Shown piece by piece: positions 63,172-64,000 of a stretch of 64,000 nucleotides of DNA. The notes under the pieces are model-generated. The model was not told the DNA's origin. It worked only from the letters and a program-made list of their open reading frames with translations, and made no database searches. Source of the DNA: Butyrivibrio sp. VCD2006 (GTDB lineage Bacteria > Bacillota > Clostridia > Lachnospirales > Lachnospiraceae). Every line of letters begins with the position of its first letter. Positions within the stretch are counted from its first letter, which is position 1. The DNA is taken from NCBI RefSeq assembly GCF_000423925.1, contig NZ_KE384107.1:116030-180029 (forward strand). Reading direction: 5' to 3'. The position numbers and the translations under genes are program-made.

Positions 63172-63258
63172 TGCCGGCGACCGGGATCGAACCGGTACGG
63201 GTATCGCTACCCACGGGATTTTAAGTCCCGGGCGTCTGCCAGTTCCGCCACGCCGGCA
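63172..63258 (-). tRNA. tRNA-Leu (anticodon TAA)
   Basis: 87 nt. Seven-base acceptor stem TGCCGGC/GCCGGCA, long variable arm typical of leucine tRNA, anticodon loop CTTAAAA. CCA is not encoded. Its 3' end is the island integration site. Confidence 0.95.
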
Positions 63259-63299
63259 TTTTATTAACAAAAAGCCGCTATTATAGCGACTTCTTTAGT

Positions 63300-63372
63300 G
63301 GAGCTTCGGGGACTCGAACCCAGGACCGACCGGTTATGAGCCGGTTGCTCTAACCAACTGAGCTAAAGCTCC
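63300..63372 (-). tRNA. tRNA-Met (anticodon CAT)
   Basis: 73 nt, GGAGCTT acceptor, anticodon loop CTCATAA. Probably elongator methionine; a CAT anticodon also occurs in lysidine-modified tRNA-Ile, which cannot be excluded from this alone. One T-C mismatch in the T stem. Confidence 0.9.
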
Positions 63373-63382
63373 TTATTGTTGA

Positions 63383-63454
63383 TGACTCCGACGAGGCTCG
63401 AACTCGTGTTACCGCCGTGAAAGGGCGATGTCTTAACCACTTGACCACGGAGCC
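63383..63454 (-). tRNA. tRNA-Glu (anticodon TTC)
   Basis: 72 nt, acceptor GGCTCCG, anticodon loop CTTTCAC, T loop GTTCGAG. Confidence 0.93.
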
Positions 63455-63503
63455 GTGTTTCCTGTATTACAGGTTTTTCGATTGTAGGTCTCCGTACAAC
63501 CAG

Positions 63504-63576
63504 CTCCCCAAGTAGGACTCGAACCTACGACACTTCGGTTAACAGCCGAATGCTCTACCGACTGAGCTATTGAGGA
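63504..63576 (-). tRNA. tRNA-Asn (anticodon GTT)
   Basis: 73 nt, acceptor TCCTCAA, anticodon loop CTGTTAA, discriminator G. First tRNA after the 23S gene in the direction of transcription. Confidence 0.94.
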
Positions 63577-63580
63577 AAAT

Positions 63581-63725
63581 TAAACCATGCGATGCATGGT
63601 TTAAACAGTGATCTGAATGCTTGCATTCAAGGCACTGTTTAAATCGTGCATCATAGGGCGCAAGCCCGACAGTCGGGATTGCTTGCAATCGCGACGGAGG
63701 CATGGTTTTAAGCATCGAAATGCTT
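63581..63725 (-). repeat. run of small palindromes in the 23S-tRNA spacer
   Basis: Successive perfect stems: TAAACCATGC/GCATGGTTTA (63581-63603), TAAACAGTG/CACTGTTTA with inner GAATGC/GCATTC (63602-63641), GGGC/GCCC (63656-63667), CCCGAC/GTCGGG (63665-63677), GATTGC/GCAATC (63677-63690) and AAGCAT/ATGCTT (63710-63725). Probably processing structures. No 5S rRNA is present. Confidence 0.7.
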
Positions 63726-63798
63726 TAGCCTTTCCGTACCTTCAAAACCGAACACTGAATACATTCTAGATCCGCTTCTTTTGTTCTATATCCATATT

Positions 63799-64000
63799 GG
63801 ACAAGCCCTCGACCTATTAGTACACATCAGCTGAACACGTTACCGTGCTTACACCTTGTGCCTATCTACCTCATAGTCTCTAAGGGGTCTTACTCCATAA
63901 AGGAGGGATATCTCATCTTGAGGGGGGCTTCACGCTTAGATGCCTTCAGCGTTTATCCCTTCCGGACTTGGCTACCCAGCCTTATGCATCTGGCGATGCA
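63799..64000 (-). rRNA. 23S rRNA, 3' end only
   Basis: The minus strand ends with AATAGGTCGAGGGCTTGTCC, the conserved 3' terminus of 23S rRNA, and upstream carries the usual domain VI sequence (AAGGCATCTAAGCGTGAAGC). The rest of the gene lies beyond the window. Confidence 0.93.

Larger units (their letters stand above)
59066..63192. mobile_element. genomic island at the tRNA-Leu 3' end
   Basis: About 4.1 kb between 25-bp direct repeats. It encodes a TOTE-like primase-helicase-PLD protein, a HEPN protein and an MNT nucleotidyltransferase, all in one direction away from the tRNA. No integrase is seen, so it is probably immobile alone or mobilised in trans. Content points to defence or mobile-element conflict. 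Confidence 0.62.

Noticed and set aside
63172..63258. tRNA-Leu disrupted by the island
   Set aside because: All stems and the 3' end are complete; integration restored the 3' end, leaving a duplicate at 59066-59090.

Overview
The window looks like chromosomal DNA of an anaerobic Lachnospiraceae bacterium, probably a Butyrivibrio or Pseudobutyrivibrio relative of the rumen or gut. The grounds are moderate-to-low GC, Firmicutes-type AGGAGG ribosome binding sites, a cellobiose 2-epimerase/GH130 mannan-phosphorolysis operon, several CUT1 sugar ABC importers without their own ATPase, an NAD-type L-lactate dehydrogenase, and large surface proteins with Gly/Ser or Pro/Thr linkers. The genus is an inference; no database was searched.

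Layout. Positions 1-9103 hold an alpha-galactoside locus: two GH36 alpha-galactosidases (one cut by the window edge), an ABC importer (solute-binding lipoprotein and two permeases) and a divergent AraC regulator. A 16-bp motif recurs upstream of the importer and between the second alpha-galactosidase and the regulator. Positions 9198-12705 hold two divergent secreted proteins with low-complexity linkers and BspA-like C-termini. Positions 12831-17100 hold an Rpn-type nuclease gene, small membrane and zinc-ribbon proteins, a complete IS605-type element (divergent tnpA/tnpB, matching end hairpins and a probable omega RNA) and thioredoxin. Positions 17412-24693 are an operon of three tandem paralogous secreted proteins with FN3-like modules. 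Positions 24885-26715 hold a histidine phosphatase, a PepSY-like peptide and an AIM24 protein.

Positions 26834-35767 are a tightly packed four-gene phosphorelay operon: three hybrid histidine kinases and a double-receiver regulator. The 1148-residue kinase carries a complete DegV-like lipid-binding domain between its receiver and its Hpt domain, an unusual architecture and one of the two best candidates for an undescribed system. Positions 36081-47192 are mostly housekeeping: DUF1848 protein, acetyltransferase, AGCS symporter, deoxyinosine glycosylase, HxlR regulator, zinc phospholipase-like protein, a sigma factor with a very long C-terminal extension, lactate dehydrogenase, and a 4Fe-4S protein divergent from a Crp/Fnr regulator.

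Positions 47200-58656 are a beta-mannan locus. An importer brings in manno-oligosaccharides, cellobiose 2-epimerase makes mannosyl-glucose from mannobiose, and three GH130 enzymes would phosphorolyse the products to mannose-1-phosphate. ManA follows. The phosphohexomutase that should follow manA is only a broken N-terminal remnant. An AraC gene and a LacI gene, convergent and sharing a terminator, flank the operon.

Positions 59066-63192 are a 4.1-kb island at the 3' end of a tRNA-Leu gene, bounded by a 25-bp direct repeat with one mismatch. It carries a TOTE-type primase-helicase-phospholipase-D protein and an overlapping MNT/HEPN toxin-antitoxin pair but no recognisable integrase. The window ends with tRNA-Leu, tRNA-Met, tRNA-Glu and tRNA-Asn, a palindrome-rich spacer without a 5S gene, and the 3' end of a 23S rRNA gene, all on the minus strand.
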